Below are positions 8,915 through 17,600 of a stretch of DNA of 64,000 nucleotides, one piece after another (the first letter of the stretch is position 1; each line of letters begins with the position of its first letter). The notes below the pieces were generated by a model. It did no database searches and had not been told where the DNA came from. It saw nothing but the letters and a program-made list of their open reading frames with translations. The translations under genes and the position numbers were made by a program. The stretch is from Defluviitaleaceae bacterium (lineage in GTDB: Bacteria > Bacillota > Clostridia > Lachnospirales > WQUN01). The stretch spans positions 33,416 to 97,415 of the forward strand of contig WQRX01000001.1 of the NCBI GenBank assembly GCA_009786535.1, read 5' to 3'.

Positions 8915-10246
8915 TTAATCTCGTAAATTTAATAATTTTAACGGCTGGGTAAAAAGAATTAAACCGGATGATATAACAATTGACAGAATGGTGGTAATAG
9001 TAATTAACCCAAAATTAATAAGTAAGCTACTTACTATTGGACTTAAAATGGGAATTTGCAACGGGATAAAAAATTGCCCCAACAACTGCGGGTATATAAT
9101 AATAAATGTACCGATTCCTACAATCGCTGCAACAAAAAACACTATCCATATAAAAAACAAATTTTCCATTATATAACCTATGATTAATCGAAATTTGCTC
9201 ATACCCATAGCACGTAAAACAGCAATGTCGTATTTACGGCTATTCACCATAATTATTGCGGTTATAATTGTAAGCGCAACAATAAAGGTTGCGGAAATTA
9301 ACGCAAGCATGTTGCTAAATTGCTGCATTGCAGTCATAGTGTTAAGATGGGTTATATGCTCGTTGCGATGCCGCATAAACAAGCTATGCGTACCATTGGT
9401 GCGCCGTTGCACGACATTTCGCATAAACTCAAAATCATCTGCACTGCGCAAATAAATAATTGCGTCATAACCGGCGGGAATATAAAATCCTGATGCGCCA
9501 TCCAGTCCCAAGCCCTGCTCCTTTTGCGGAAATATATTAAAAACCTCTGCACCCGAAAAGGTAGTAAATAAAGCAGGTGAAGGCCTTGCATTTTCCCATT
9601 CCGTTTCGTCTAATAAGCCAACTATTGTAAATGTTTTATAAAATTCTCCTTGTGCAAATGTAATACTGTCCCCAATTTCATATGTATACATTTGAACAAA
9701 ATCACCACATATAATCGTTACATTACGAAATGCCACTGCTTCATTATCATTTTCAAACATTCGACCTTCTACAACATTAAAATGGAAGCCTGTTATAGGT
9801 AATAACACATCATTAAAACCAACAATTGCAATTTGTCTTAAAAGATTTTGCAGGGCTGTCTTTTCTATGCCATTTTGCGTTGTCCATGTTAATTCATTTT
9901 CATTAAAAACCTTATGCCATAAGGATTCGCCGTTTGCATCAAAGCCAAATGCAGAGGGGTTAAACATAAAACTGGTAAACTGAATATCATCCACGAAGGG
10001 TGATTGTGAGAAGTATACGTAATCGTCATAGGTGATTGTTGCGGGTAACATTTGAAAACCAGGCATTCCAATTGATGCCGTGCTATAAAAATGTCGCTGT
10101 ATGGAAGCAAATGTACTGTTGGCAAAAAAACCAATACACAAAAGTACAACTGCTGCGCTGATTAGCAAAAAATAAAACGTACCAAATAAAGTATATATTG
10201 ATTTATACCTACCTAAATTTTTAAGCGCATTTGTAATTAAGTACAT
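8915..10246 (-). CDS. FtsX/MacB-like ABC transporter permease
   Basis: 443 residues from the ATG at 10246, which has GGAGAG six bases upstream; the longer reading to 10297 has no ribosome site and runs into the terminator hairpin. The layout is that of a type VII (MacB/FtsX) permease. One TM near residues 20-45 is followed by a roughly 250-residue extracytoplasmic domain. Three TM segments at the C-terminus start with the ISATFIVALTIITAIIMVNS helix and the typical YDIAVLRAMGMSKFRLI loop. It pairs with the ATPase downstream. The gene upstream encodes a Cys-rich secreted protein that could be its substrate or partner. Confidence 0.87.
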   Translation of the reverse strand: MYLITNALKNLGRYKSIYTLFGTFYFLLISAAVVLLCIGFFANSTFASIQRHFYSTASIGMPGFQMLPATITYDDYVYFSQSPFVDDIQFTSFMFNPSAFGFDANGESLWHKVFNENELTWTTQNGIEKTALQNLLRQIAIVGFNDVLLPITGFHFNVVEGRMFENDNEAVAFRNVTIICGDFVQMYTYEIGDSITFAQGEFYKTFTIVGLLDETEWENARPSPALFTTFSGAEVFNIFPQKEQGLGLDGASGFYIPAGYDAIIYLRSADDFEFMRNVVQRRTNGTHSLFMRHRNEHITHLNTMTAMQQFSNMLALISATFIVALTIITAIIMVNSRKYDIAVLRAMGMSKFRLIIGYIMENLFFIWIVFFVAAIVGIGTFIIIYPQLLGQFFIPLQIPILSPIVSSLLINFGLITITTILSIVISSGLILFTQPLKLLNLRD

Positions 10247-10256
10247 ACTTACTCTC

Positions 10257-10302
10257 CATAAAAAATTATGGCTTTCTTTTTCATAGCAGAAAGCCATAAT
10301 TT
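10257..10302 (-). terminator. Strong terminator or attenuator between the Cys-rich protein gene and the permease
   Basis: A perfect 14-base stem (10263-10276 with 10289-10302), loop of 12, followed on the minus strand by TTTTTT. It lies between 10313 (stop of the secreted protein) and the permease start at 10246. It would stop or reduce read-through and give more of the small protein than of the exporter. Confidence 0.85.
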
Positions 10303-10312
10303 AGTAAATTTA

Positions 10313-10759
10313 TTATACTTCAAAACCGCAATTAGAACAAAATGCATGACCAGGCGCATTAAGCAATGGAACCCAAGTGTGACTTCTTGACGACTGTGTT
10401 GATGTTTCGGAATACATCCTAAAACACACAAGGCATTGTCGCGTAGTTGTGGCTATTGTGTAGCTGCAAAATGATGCGTTCGGTCCGCCGCTAGTCATTA
10501 TTGTCGTTCCCGGTAGCGCAACGCTGTTACACCAATTATTGTTTATCCTACAAATTATGAAAGGTTGTATGCCTACGTACGTTGCATCTTTATCGGTGTC
10601 GTAAATGTGATGGCAACAATGCTCATAAAAAACAATTTCATCGTGAATCACTTTTTCATGATACGCTTCCTCACTGTAACCTGTTGCGTACAATGGGGAA
10701 AACACACTTAGCGCCAATACAATAACAAGCGCAATTGAAACTAACATTTTTTTACGCAT
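10313..10759 (-). CDS. Small secreted Cys-rich protein of unknown function
   Basis: 148 residues from ATG 10759, chosen because AAAGGTAGG precedes it and a Sec signal peptide begins there (MRKK, hydrophobic stretch to about residue 24, cut near YATG). The longer reading to 10840 would begin inside the promoter. The mature part has nine cysteines: HCCHH, two single Cys flanking RINNNW, one in SFCSY, then two CxxC pairs (QCLVC and FCSNC) about 30 residues apart near the C-terminus. The last two pairs look like a zinc-ribbon or a pair of disulphides. I do not recognise the family. It precedes an ABC/FtsX exporter and is separated from it by a terminator, an arrangement seen for exported peptides or envelope proteins. 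That role is inference. Confidence 0.62.
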   Translation of the reverse strand: MRKKMLVSIALVIVLALSVFSPLYATGYSEEAYHEKVIHDEIVFYEHCCHHIYDTDKDATYVGIQPFIICRINNNWCNSVALPGTTIMTSGGPNASFCSYTIATTTRQCLVCFRMYSETSTQSSRSHTWVPLLNAPGHAFCSNCGFEV

Positions 10760-10816
10760 AACAAAACCTACCTTTAAGTTATTTACTGCTTGCGCGCGAT
10801 TTAACAGTATGTATGC

Positions 10817-10845
10817 ATTTAAACATATGTATCTAAGCATGTCAA
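10817..10845 (-). promoter_or_regulatory. Promoter for the Cys-rich protein gene
   Basis: On the minus strand TTGACA (10845-10840), a 17-base spacer and TTAAAT (10822-10817), about 50 bases before the start codon. The -35 is perfect and the -10 matches four of six. Confidence 0.6.
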
Positions 10846-10931
10846 TACATGTTGAAATATTTTAAAATGTTTTTTTTGCACTAAGCACCAATTATATATG
10901 TGCTTATATGTGCTACATAGAAATGCACATT

Positions 10932-11573
10932 TTATTTAACAACAAGATTATCATACATCAATTTTATTGCTTCGAATGCGGCGGAAAAGCCGCAACCCTT
11001 ATCAGCTAGTGTGCGAAGTGTGCCCTGTGCGTATAATTTTTCCCCAACAGCAAACGCTTTCGGCTGGTGTTCCTTTAGCCGCGCGGCAACGGGGTTAAGG
11101 GGTGCGCCGTTGTCAATTTCCAATTCCATATGTGCGGCTAAAATGGCGGTTATTGCTTCCGCTGTGCCGCCTTCGAAAATAATGTCTGTATTTTTGGACG
11201 CTACATAGGGCAAGTGCTTGCACATATCAGTCGCGCCCGCCCATGGGTCTGCCATGGCGATACGCACCTTGCGTACATCACTCATCACAATCGTACCCAT
11301 GCACATGGGGCAGGGCTCGGTGGTGGTGTACATCGTGTATTGGCGGATATCCGGATGCGCTTCGTATTCAAGGTTTATGAGCGCCAGCATTTCTGCGTGC
11401 GCCATTTTTCGGTTGGTGAAGGTTTTTTCAAAAATTTGGTTACGCCCTGTGGAAACGATATTGCCCGCCGTATCGGCAATTACCGCGGCGATAGGTAGGG
11501 ATTTTTGCTTAAAACTTTCCCACGCCAGGTCAAAGGTAAGCTGCCACGGGGTAGGGAGTTGGGAGAGGTTCAT
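10932..11573 (-). CDS. Zinc-dependent nucleoside/nucleobase deaminase (CDA fold)
   Basis: 213 residues. The ATG at 11573 is chosen over the one at 11582 because AAAGG is nine bases from the first and abuts the second. Zinc-binding motifs of the cytidine/guanine/tRNA-adenosine deaminase fold are present: HAEMLAL with the proton-transferring Glu, and PCPMC about 30 residues later. The protein is longer than TadA and carries about 60 extra C-terminal residues, closer to guanine deaminase or unassigned nucleoside deaminases. The opening TPWQLTFDLAWESFKQKSLP is the usual first helix. Substrate cannot be fixed. It is divergent from the XRE regulator; a TATACT -10-like box lies at 11609-11604 on this strand. 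Confidence 0.85.
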   Translation of the reverse strand: MNLSQLPTPWQLTFDLAWESFKQKSLPIAAVIADTAGNIVSTGRNQIFEKTFTNRKMAHAEMLALINLEYEAHPDIRQYTMYTTTEPCPMCMGTIVMSDVRKVRIAMADPWAGATDMCKHLPYVASKNTDIIFEGGTAEAITAILAAHMELEIDNGAPLNPVAARLKEHQPKAFAVGEKLYAQGTLRTLADKGCGFSAAFEAIKLMYDNLVVK

Positions 11574-11643
11574 CTTTATCATCCTTTAAAATGAGGTATG
11601 CAAAGTATACCACATGGTTGAATCGCTATCACCCACGCGGTTA

Positions 11644-11672
11644 TTGCAGTGTTTCTGTCCGGTACATAGAAT
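11644..11672 (+). promoter_or_regulatory. Promoter for the XRE-TPR regulator
   Basis: TTGCAG (11644-11649), a 17-base spacer and TAGAAT (11667-11672), about 30 bases before the ATG at 11703. Confidence 0.6.
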
Positions 11673-11702
11673 AAGGGCACAAAACCGAAGGGAGCGTTGT
11701 AT

Positions 11703-12614
11703 ATGAAACTAAACATTGGTGCAAACATTCACCGGTTGCGCGGCGAAAAGCAAATTACGCAGGAGCAACTAGCCGAGCATTTATTAATTTCGTGCCAAGC
11801 GGTAAGCAAGTGGGAAACGGACATAACTACGCCGGATATCACACTTTTGCCCGCCATTGCCGATTTTTTTGACGTGCAAATTGACGAATTATTTAAAACC
11901 GATATGTCGGGGTACCGCAACAAAGCCGAGCGACTGGCGGCAAAATACGACATGCACGGCAAAAAGGAAGACTACGAAAAAGCGACCGCCGAATACGAAC
12001 GCTTGCTGGCAAACGAAAATGCCGAAGCGGAAGATTACAGCGGCTACGCACGACTTCAAATTTTCCGCACGGAAGCATTGACAAAAGCCGCTGAATCATT
12101 GCTAAACCAAGCCATTGAAATGGGTGACGAAAGCGCGGAACATCAATTAATCACACTACTTTCTAAACAAAACCGCGCAAATGAAAGCATAGAAAAATAC
12201 AAACGTCAATGCAAAGTCAACCCCCAAAACCCAAAAAACTGGCACAAACTCATACACGCATACTACCCGATAGGGCGCGATTATAACGCACCTAAAAATC
12301 CTGCCAAAGCACTGGAAACCGCCAAAACAGGCATCGCCAACTTTCCACAAGACGCATTTATGCTATGTTTGTGCGGGTTCGTTTGCCACGGCGAAGAAAA
12401 GTACGAAGAAGCCCTAACCTGCTGGGAAAAGTCCATGCACCTAGACCCCGAAATTATCGACAATTATTATGCCATAGCCCGCCTGCACGAAGTCCAAAGC
12501 CGCCCCGCAAATGCCATCACCGTCTATGAAAAGCTCATCGCTTTCTACCAATCCAAAGGCCTGCACGAGCACACCCACCGCCCCGGCCGTGAGATAGCGA
12601 GGATTTCTCAATAA
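11703..12614 (+). CDS. XRE-family transcriptional regulator with TPR-like C-terminus
   Basis: 303 residues from ATG 11703, with GAAGGGA at 11687-11693; the upstream TTG at 11697 is too close to that site. Residues 5-60 form a Cro/C1 helix-turn-helix (QEQLAEHLLISCQAVSKWE, then PDITLLPAIADFFDVQIDEL). This is the common Clostridia form that binds DNA and in which the rest senses a signal. Residues 75-300 are helical with repeated A/Y-rich TPR-like units (NPKNWHKLIHAYYPIGRDYN, PENAFMLCLCG-like, IIDNYYAIARLHEVQ). The target is unknown. The divergent deaminase is a candidate because the two share the intergenic region. Confidence 0.85.
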   Translation: MKLNIGANIHRLRGEKQITQEQLAEHLLISCQAVSKWETDITTPDITLLPAIADFFDVQIDELFKTDMSGYRNKAERLAAKYDMHGKKEDYEKATAEYERLLANENAEAEDYSGYARLQIFRTEALTKAAESLLNQAIEMGDESAEHQLITLLSKQNRANESIEKYKRQCKVNPQNPKNWHKLIHAYYPIGRDYNAPKNPAKALETAKTGIANFPQDAFMLCLCGFVCHGEEKYEEALTCWEKSMHLDPEIIDNYYAIARLHEVQSRPANAITVYEKLIAFYQSKGLHEHTHRPGREIARISQ

Positions 12615-12617
12615 CTC

Positions 12618-12650
12618 AAAAACCGCGCTGCCGTGTGCCGCGCGGTTTTT
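12618..12650. terminator. Bidirectional terminator between convergent genes
   Basis: AAAAACCGCGC (12618-12628) pairs perfectly with GCGCGGTTTTT (12640-12650). The A/T ends give a T-tract on both strands, so it can serve the XRE gene and the convergent solute-binding protein gene. Confidence 0.88.
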
Positions 12651-12669
12651 CATTTATTATTCTAATCAT

Positions 12670-13668
12670 CTACCGCCCTACAGCTATTTCTGCAAAACGG
12701 TTATCTACCAGCCGTTCAAAGGGGGCGCGCTGGGTTAACTCCCCGGCAGATTCCATAACCCGCTGCATACGGTCAAAGGATTCGCGCGTCATAATGGGCG
12801 TGGCAGAGAATGCATCAATTTCCTTGTAACGCGCAATGGCATTTTCCATAATTACGGGGTCGGCTTCGGGGAAGAATGGCGCAATTACGCGCGCAATATC
12901 CGCGGCGGAATTTTCCAACGTCCAGCGTTGCCCGCGGTATAATGCATTAGTAAAGCCTTGAATCACTTCCGGATTGGCTTCGATAAAACTTGCCAGTGCA
13001 TAGTAAGCAGTGTAAGGAATTTCCCCGCTTGCTTCGCCTACAGATGCAACAACAAAGCCGCGCCCTTCTGCTTCGATAGTAGAGGCTACGGGTTCGAATG
13101 CGGTTACAAAATCCCCCGTGCCGTTTACAAAGGCACTCACCATAGCGGCGAAAGCGATAGACGTATCAAAGGTTACATCTACATCGGGTAATATACCGTG
13201 CATACGGGTTACATATTCCAGTGCCATAAAGGGCATACCCCCACGGCGGCCGGGCAGTACGTGAGCGCCGCGGATATCGTCCCACGTGAAGTTGGGCATA
13301 GGTTCGCGGGCGATAAGGAACGAGCCGTCCCGCTTGGTTACTTGGGCAAAAACCACGGCATGGTCGGTGCGCCCTTCATTAAAGACGTAAATGGTCGCCT
13401 CCGGACCGGAGAAGCCAATGTCTGCCGCGCCGGTAAGCAAAGCGGTCATTACGCGGTCTGCTCCGTCGCTGGTAAAAAGGTCGATGCTTAGCCCTTCGTC
13501 TTCAAAGAAACCCATCGCAATTGCCACATACTGCGGTGCGTAGAAAACGCTTCGCGTTACCTCGCTTACGCGTACCGTAATCAGGTCGCTGTCTTCCCCT
13601 TGCCTGCAAGCCGATAATACGGCTACCATGGCAATTAGCACCACAGCTATGAGTAATACTTTTTTCAT
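12670..13668 (-). CDS. ABC transporter solute-binding lipoprotein, NitT/TauT (NMT1/THI5-like)
   Basis: 332 residues with a lipoprotein signal ending LSAC (C21) and AGGAGA before the ATG. The mature start VRVSEVTRSVFYAPQYVAIAMGFFEDEGLSID is the classic NMT1/SsuA-like opening (short strand, FYAPxYVAxxxGFFxxEGL). Later GAADIGFSGPEATIYV forms the ligand-contacting segment. The family delivers nitrate, sulfonates, or thiamine/pyrimidine and riboflavin precursors. The exact ligand is not clear here, and no thiamine or riboflavin leader is present. It is third in an ATPase - permease - binding protein operon that reads leftward. Confidence 0.87.
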   Translation of the reverse strand: MKKVLLIAVVLIAMVAVLSACRQGEDSDLITVRVSEVTRSVFYAPQYVAIAMGFFEDEGLSIDLFTSDGADRVMTALLTGAADIGFSGPEATIYVFNEGRTDHAVVFAQVTKRDGSFLIAREPMPNFTWDDIRGAHVLPGRRGGMPFMALEYVTRMHGILPDVDVTFDTSIAFAAMVSAFVNGTGDFVTAFEPVASTIEAEGRGFVVASVGEASGEIPYTAYYALASFIEANPEVIQGFTNALYRGQRWTLENSAADIARVIAPFFPEADPVIMENAIARYKEIDAFSATPIMTRESFDRMQRVMESAGELTQRAPFERLVDNRFAEIAVGR

Positions 13669-13687
13669 ATATTTCTCCTCTCATTAA

Positions 13688-14503
13688 TTACTTTACTTCG
13701 GCTGTAATGATGCGCATTACAACCCATTCCAGAAAAACCACCATCAGGTACAAAAGTGCCGCAAGCACCGCAAGGATAATTACACTGGTCATAACCAAAT
13801 CCATTTGGAAAACCTGCCCCCCATACACGATAAGGTAGCCAAGCCCCGCACGGGATACGAGAAATTCCCCCGCGATTACGCCCACCAGCGTTAAGCCGAT
13901 ATTTATTTTTAACCCATTAAACAAGGTGTGTAAGTTGGAAGGGAATACAATTTTATTAAACGCCTGCAAACGGCTTGCGCCAAAGGTACGCGCCATTTTC
14001 ATTAACTCCGCATCGGTATTGCGAAAGCCATTTAGCATTTCCATCACCGTTACAACCAGTGAAATGGCTAACGCCATTACAATCACCGCTTGCATTCCCG
14101 CGCCCACCCATATAATAATCACAGGACCCAGCGCAATTTTAGGCAACGCGTTTAACACCACAAGAAACGGCTCAGCAACCTTGCCAAGAAATTCCGAATA
14201 CCACAAAATAAATGCGATAATAATGCCCAGCGCAACCCCCGCGGTAAAGCCAATCGCCGTTTCCAGCATGGTTACGCCAATGTGGTGGAGCAAATTGTTG
14301 TTTTGAAAATTGGCAATCGTGCGCCATATCCGCGACGGCTGGCTCATTAAAAAGCTATCGATAACGCCAATGCGCGCCAAAGCTTCCCACAATCCAATAG
14401 TGAAAAACAGCACCGAAAACTGACATGTGCGGATTAATTGCAAACGGCGGCGCTTCTTACGTAAATACACAACACGGTTAGGGGAAATCGCTTCATTGCA
14501 CAC
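13688..14503 (-). CDS. ABC transporter permease, NitT/TauT type
   Basis: 271 residues. The GTG at 14503 is chosen because GGAAGGGG lies ten bases upstream; a reading up to 14644 lies wholly inside the ATPase gene. The start overlaps the ATPase stop by 11 bases. A basic N-terminus (LRKKRRRLQL) is followed by about six TM segments. The EAA loop is seen around ELMKMARTFGASRLQAFNKIVFPSNLHTLF, with the conserved A--FGAS-----I-P arrangement of BPD_transp_1 permeases. It partners the ATPase upstream and the binding protein downstream. Confidence 0.87.
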   Translation of the reverse strand: MCNEAISPNRVVYLRKKRRRLQLIRTCQFSVLFFTIGLWEALARIGVIDSFLMSQPSRIWRTIANFQNNNLLHHIGVTMLETAIGFTAGVALGIIIAFILWYSEFLGKVAEPFLVVLNALPKIALGPVIIIWVGAGMQAVIVMALAISLVVTVMEMLNGFRNTDAELMKMARTFGASRLQAFNKIVFPSNLHTLFNGLKINIGLTLVGVIAGEFLVSRAGLGYLIVYGGQVFQMDLVMTSVIILAVLAALLYLMVVFLEWVVMRIITAEVK

Positions 14504-15239
14504 AAATATCCAACCCCTTCCATACAGAAGTAAAGTACCCGCGAAAGGCAGGGTCTTCGCGGCGTGCCAGGGGCGAAATATGGGGCGCATCAAATACAAG
14601 CGGCGTATCGGTTTGCACCCGCCCGGGGCGCTTCGAAAGCACAATTAAACGGTCTGCCATGCTTATGCCCTCGGCAATGTCGTGGGTTACGATAATGGCG
14701 GTCTTTTTCTCGCGCCGCAAAATACTGCATACATCGTCTGCAACAACCAAGCGCGTCTGATAGTCCAGTGCGCTGAATGCTTCGTCCAGCAGCAACAAAT
14801 CGGGGCGCGTGGCAAGGGTCCGTATTAATGCGGCACGTTGGCGCATTCCCCCCGATAGTTGCGAGGGGTGCTTGTGGCGGAATTCCCATAGCCCATACGT
14901 TTCCAGTAAGCTGTCAACGTAACTTATGCGCTCGGCGGTCTTATTGCCACAAATTTCAAGCCCAAGCAGTACATTGCCGCGAATTGTGCGCCAATCCAGC
15001 AAATTATCTTTTTGCAGCATATACCCGGGCGTTCCGTTTATACAAACCGACCCGCTTGTGGGCGGCTCCAGCCCCGCAATTAAAGAAAGCAGCGTCGTTT
15101 TCCCACAGCCCGAAGGCCCAATGATGGAAACCAACTCCCCTTCATACACCACAAAATGGATATTTTTTAACGCCTCTACCTCGCCGTTTTCGGCTTGGTA
15201 GGTGAGCGAAACATCATTAAAGCGCAGTATTTCGCGCAT
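14493..15239 (-). CDS. ABC transporter ATPase, NitT/TauT type
   Basis: 248 residues. Of three possible ATGs the one at 15239 has GAAGG at the right distance (eight bases). Walker A GPSGCGKT, signature LSGGMRQR, Walker B LLLLDEAFSALD and switch VTHDIAEG match the SsuB/TauB/ThiZ group; DEAFSALD is diagnostic of it. The Q-loop region reads MLQKDNLLDWRT. First gene of the importer operon. Its 5' region (15240-15328) is shared with the divergent ATPase gene at 15398. Confidence 0.9.
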   Translation of the reverse strand: MREILRFNDVSLTYQAENGEVEALKNIHFVVYEGELVSIIGPSGCGKTTLLSLIAGLEPPTSGSVCINGTPGYMLQKDNLLDWRTIRGNVLLGLEICGNKTAERISYVDSLLETYGLWEFRHKHPSQLSGGMRQRAALIRTLATRPDLLLLDEAFSALDYQTRLVVADDVCSILRREKKTAIIVTHDIAEGISMADRLIVLSKRPGRVQTDTPLVFDAPHISPLARREDPAFRGYFTSVWKGLDICVQ

Positions 15240-15328
15240 AACCATCACCTTCCCCGTGTTCACAATATATGCAGTAGGGTAGGGGTTGGTTATCACCTCG
15301 TTTTTTTTGCGTTTTTAACCGAATGTTA

Positions 15329-15357
15329 TTGCACATACGCCCGCAGTGTACTATACT
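15329..15357 (+). promoter_or_regulatory. Promoter for the DUF4143-type ATPase
   Basis: TTGCAC (15329-15334), a 17-base spacer and TATACT (15352-15357). It rules out a coding start at 15323 and supports ATG 15398. Confidence 0.7.
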
Positions 15358-15397
15358 GGATAAAATATGTAATAAATCACAAACGGGGGTACATATC

Positions 15398-16636
15398 ATG
15401 ATAGTACGCAAATCATATTTATCGCATTTACTGGCATTTAAAGATAAAAAAGAAATAAAAGTAATCACAGGTGTGCGGCGGTGCGGTAAATCTACCTTGC
15501 TTACCGCGCTAAAACAACGATTGCTGGAAAGCGGCATCTCCGAAGGGCGCATTATTTGCCTTAATTTTGAATCTGCGCGATATAAAGCACTTAAAACGCG
15601 CAGCACCCTACACGCATATTTAACCGATAAAATGGGCGCACCCGGCGAAACCGATAAATTTTACCTGCTGTTGGACGAAATACAGTGGGTAACAGGCTGG
15701 GAGGAAGCCCTCACCCTTCTGCGCGAAAGCTATGCGGTTGATATATACATTACTTCATCGGGCACTCACGTACCTGTAGAGCGGTCAACCTTCCTGGGGG
15801 GCGCGTTTGTGCATATTAAAATGCATCCGCTTTCCTTCAAGGAATACTTGCAATTTAACCCCATCGACAGCGCAAATTTCACCGAAAGTCGTGATACACT
15901 GCTTGAGCGTAAATTTTTAGATGAATTTCTTATCTTTGGTGCAATGCCCCCCATTGCCGGGAAAAATATGGCTGCAGACGCCTTGGAAACAACGCTTATA
16001 GATATTTTTGACGCGGCAATGGCACGCGATGTAATTGAACGCAACACCGTTCGCGATGCAGCACTGCTTAGAAGCGTAGTGGAATTTTTAGCCGAAAACA
16101 TTGGCAATACTTTTTCGTCTAAAAAAATAAGTGACCATCTTTCCACGGGCGAAAAAAAAACCACCAGCGAAACCATCGACAACTACCTAACCATGCTGGA
16201 AGATGCATTCCTCTTCCACGGCGTAAAACGCTACGACATTAAAAATAAACAGCACTTAAAAACGCTGGGCAAGTTTTACATGACCGATATGGGAATGCGC
16301 AACGCCCTGCTGGGCAATACTGTAAATCCCGCCCCCGCCCCTGCGCTTAAAAACGTCATCTACTTTGAACTGCTTCGCAGATACGACCGCGTGTACCTGG
16401 GCAAACAAGGCAGTTATGAAATTGACTTCCTTGCCGATTCGTATACCGACCGTAAATACTTTCAAGTTTGTCCGTCTATCCCCGATGCCGCCGCGCTAAA
16501 GCAAGCCATCAAACCCTTAGAATCCATTAACGACAACTACGAAAAAAATATTCTCACCATGGAAAAACGCTTGCCCCCGTCCGTAAACGGCATAAAAGTA
16601 ATAAATATCATTGATTTCCTGCTGCATCATAGATAA
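15398..16636 (+). CDS. AAA-family ATPase with DUF4143-type C-terminal domain
   Basis: 412 residues from ATG 15398 (GGGGG eight bases upstream, own promoter). Walker A GVRRCGKST (25-33) sits close to the N-terminus and Walker B FYLLLDEIQ near 87-95. TSSGTHV follows as a sensor-like segment, then HPLSFKEYL. These are the marks of the large AAA_14/DUF4143 family. The C-terminal part has NVIYFELLRRY and GSYEIDFLAD, resembling a PD-(D/E)XK-like nuclease core (E, then EIDF), with a final beta-rich segment. Function is poorly known; defence or accessory roles have been suggested for the family. Single-gene transcription unit. Confidence 0.85.
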   Translation: MIVRKSYLSHLLAFKDKKEIKVITGVRRCGKSTLLTALKQRLLESGISEGRIICLNFESARYKALKTRSTLHAYLTDKMGAPGETDKFYLLLDEIQWVTGWEEALTLLRESYAVDIYITSSGTHVPVERSTFLGGAFVHIKMHPLSFKEYLQFNPIDSANFTESRDTLLERKFLDEFLIFGAMPPIAGKNMAADALETTLIDIFDAAMARDVIERNTVRDAALLRSVVEFLAENIGNTFSSKKISDHLSTGEKKTTSETIDNYLTMLEDAFLFHGVKRYDIKNKQHLKTLGKFYMTDMGMRNALLGNTVNPAPAPALKNVIYFELLRRYDRVYLGKQGSYEIDFLADSYTDRKYFQVCPSIPDAAALKQAIKPLESINDNYEKNILTMEKRLPPSVNGIKVINIIDFLLHHR

Positions 16637-16668
16637 AACAAAACGAATCCGTTCAGGATTCATACGAG

Positions 16669-17154
16669 GTGTTTCCCATTAAGGATAAAGTAAAAAGCAG
16701 GCTAAAGCCCCTGTTTATCATCATTTTTTTCATGTTTATCGTCTTTACGGTATACCGTATCTACGCCCCCCGCACCATTACCCTGGACGCTGCCGCAACC
16801 CGCTACGGCGAATACTTCGAAACCGCCGAAATAACTCTGGAAATTACCCAGCGCCGCAGCATTACCCTAGCCATTCGCCTATACGGACGCATCTTTTTTA
16901 ATGGCGAAGAATACATCAGCGCATACGACATACGCAACACAGGGGATATTCTTGTATCGGGGCAATTACCGCCCAACACATTCTTGCCCGCGCATTACAC
17001 CACCCGTTTAGAAGACGCGGTTCTCTTTGCCCACAACGCCCGCCAAATACAAATCACCCCGGGGGGCAGCCGCCTTTTCCCAAGGTTTTCCGTTTTTACC
17101 ATAACCGTGGACGGGGAGAGAGTATACCATGCATACCATGCTTATTCGTATTAA
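16669..17154 (+). CDS. Small membrane-anchored protein of unknown function
   Basis: 161 residues if GTG 16669 is used. The best ribosome site, GAGGTG, overlaps that GTG, so initiation may instead be at the ATT at 16678, nine bases on, giving KDKVKSRL after the initiator. There is no ATG near. One TM segment (about residues 14-31, PLFIIIFFMFIVFTVY) follows a basic N-terminus; the rest is extracytoplasmic, beta-rich, with RSITLAIRLYGRIFFNGEEY. I recognise no family. A 6-base hairpin (GAATCC/GGATTC, 16645-16661) sits just before the ribosome site. It is preceded by the ATPase gene (32 bases) and may share its transcript. Confidence 0.55.
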   Translation: MFPIKDKVKSRLKPLFIIIFFMFIVFTVYRIYAPRTITLDAAATRYGEYFETAEITLEITQRRSITLAIRLYGRIFFNGEEYISAYDIRNTGDILVSGQLPPNTFLPAHYTTRLEDAVLFAHNARQIQITPGGSRLFPRFSVFTITVDGERVYHAYHAYSY

Positions 17155-17158
17155 TGCT

Positions 17159-17190
17159 CGCTTAGGATACCTCGCCAAGCGGTTTTTCTT
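17159..17190 (+). terminator. Weak terminator-like hairpin
   Basis: CGCTT (17159-17163) pairs with AAGCG (17177-17181), an inner AGG/CCT adds three pairs, and a T-rich tract follows. Located just after the 16669 gene. Confidence 0.4.
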
Positions 17191-17228
17191 TTATCCTTTT
17201 AACCAAGAATGAATTTAAAGCCTTTAAC

Positions 17229-17474
17229 TTGCAAAACGAGTTCACATATGCACAAAGCAAATATGATACAAAAAAGATGAAGCAGTTAATCACCGAAATG
17301 GAAGCTTTGCCCGAATTTCAAACAGGGCTGCATAAACAGAGACTTTTGTTAGATAAGTCGATTTTACATTTACATGAATACCCGGACGATTATGAAACTG
17401 CTAAAGTATTAATTGACGAAGCTATTTTGCTTTCAATACCCACATTTAATCCCAACGATATTTTATTTAACTAG
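17229..17474 (+). pseudogene. C-terminal remnant of an XRE/Rgg-type TPR regulator
   Basis: An open frame of 81 residues from TTG, with no convincing ribosome site and no HTH domain. The sequence (QRLLLDKSILHL, then DDYETAKVLIDEAILLSIPTF near the end) resembles the last TPR units of HTH regulators common in Bacillota, where such a segment closes a protein of nearly 300 residues. Only the tail is present here, so this is best read as a decayed gene. The surrounding 590 bases (17155-17745) hold no intact gene. The stretch is A+T-rich compared with its flanks. Confidence 0.45.
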
Positions 17475-17539
17475 CTTTACAAGTAAAATTCAACTATAAA
17501 ATAACTTTTACCATTCAATACAACCGAAAATAACTTATC

Positions 17540-17570
17540 ATAGCCGTGTAACCCGCGCGGCTATTTTTTA
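17540..17570 (+). terminator. Rho-independent terminator
   Basis: ATAGCCG (17540-17546) pairs with CGGCTAT (17558-17564), followed by TTTTTATT. It separates the remnant at 17229 from the glycosyltransferase unit. Confidence 0.8.
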
Positions 17571-17600
17571 TTCTATGTATACGAAAGGAGGCGGCGCACC

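Noticed and set aside
10840..10931. TATATGTGC-like short repeats before the Cys-rich gene
   Set aside because: Only imperfect, short copies; no array structure and no sign of an operator.
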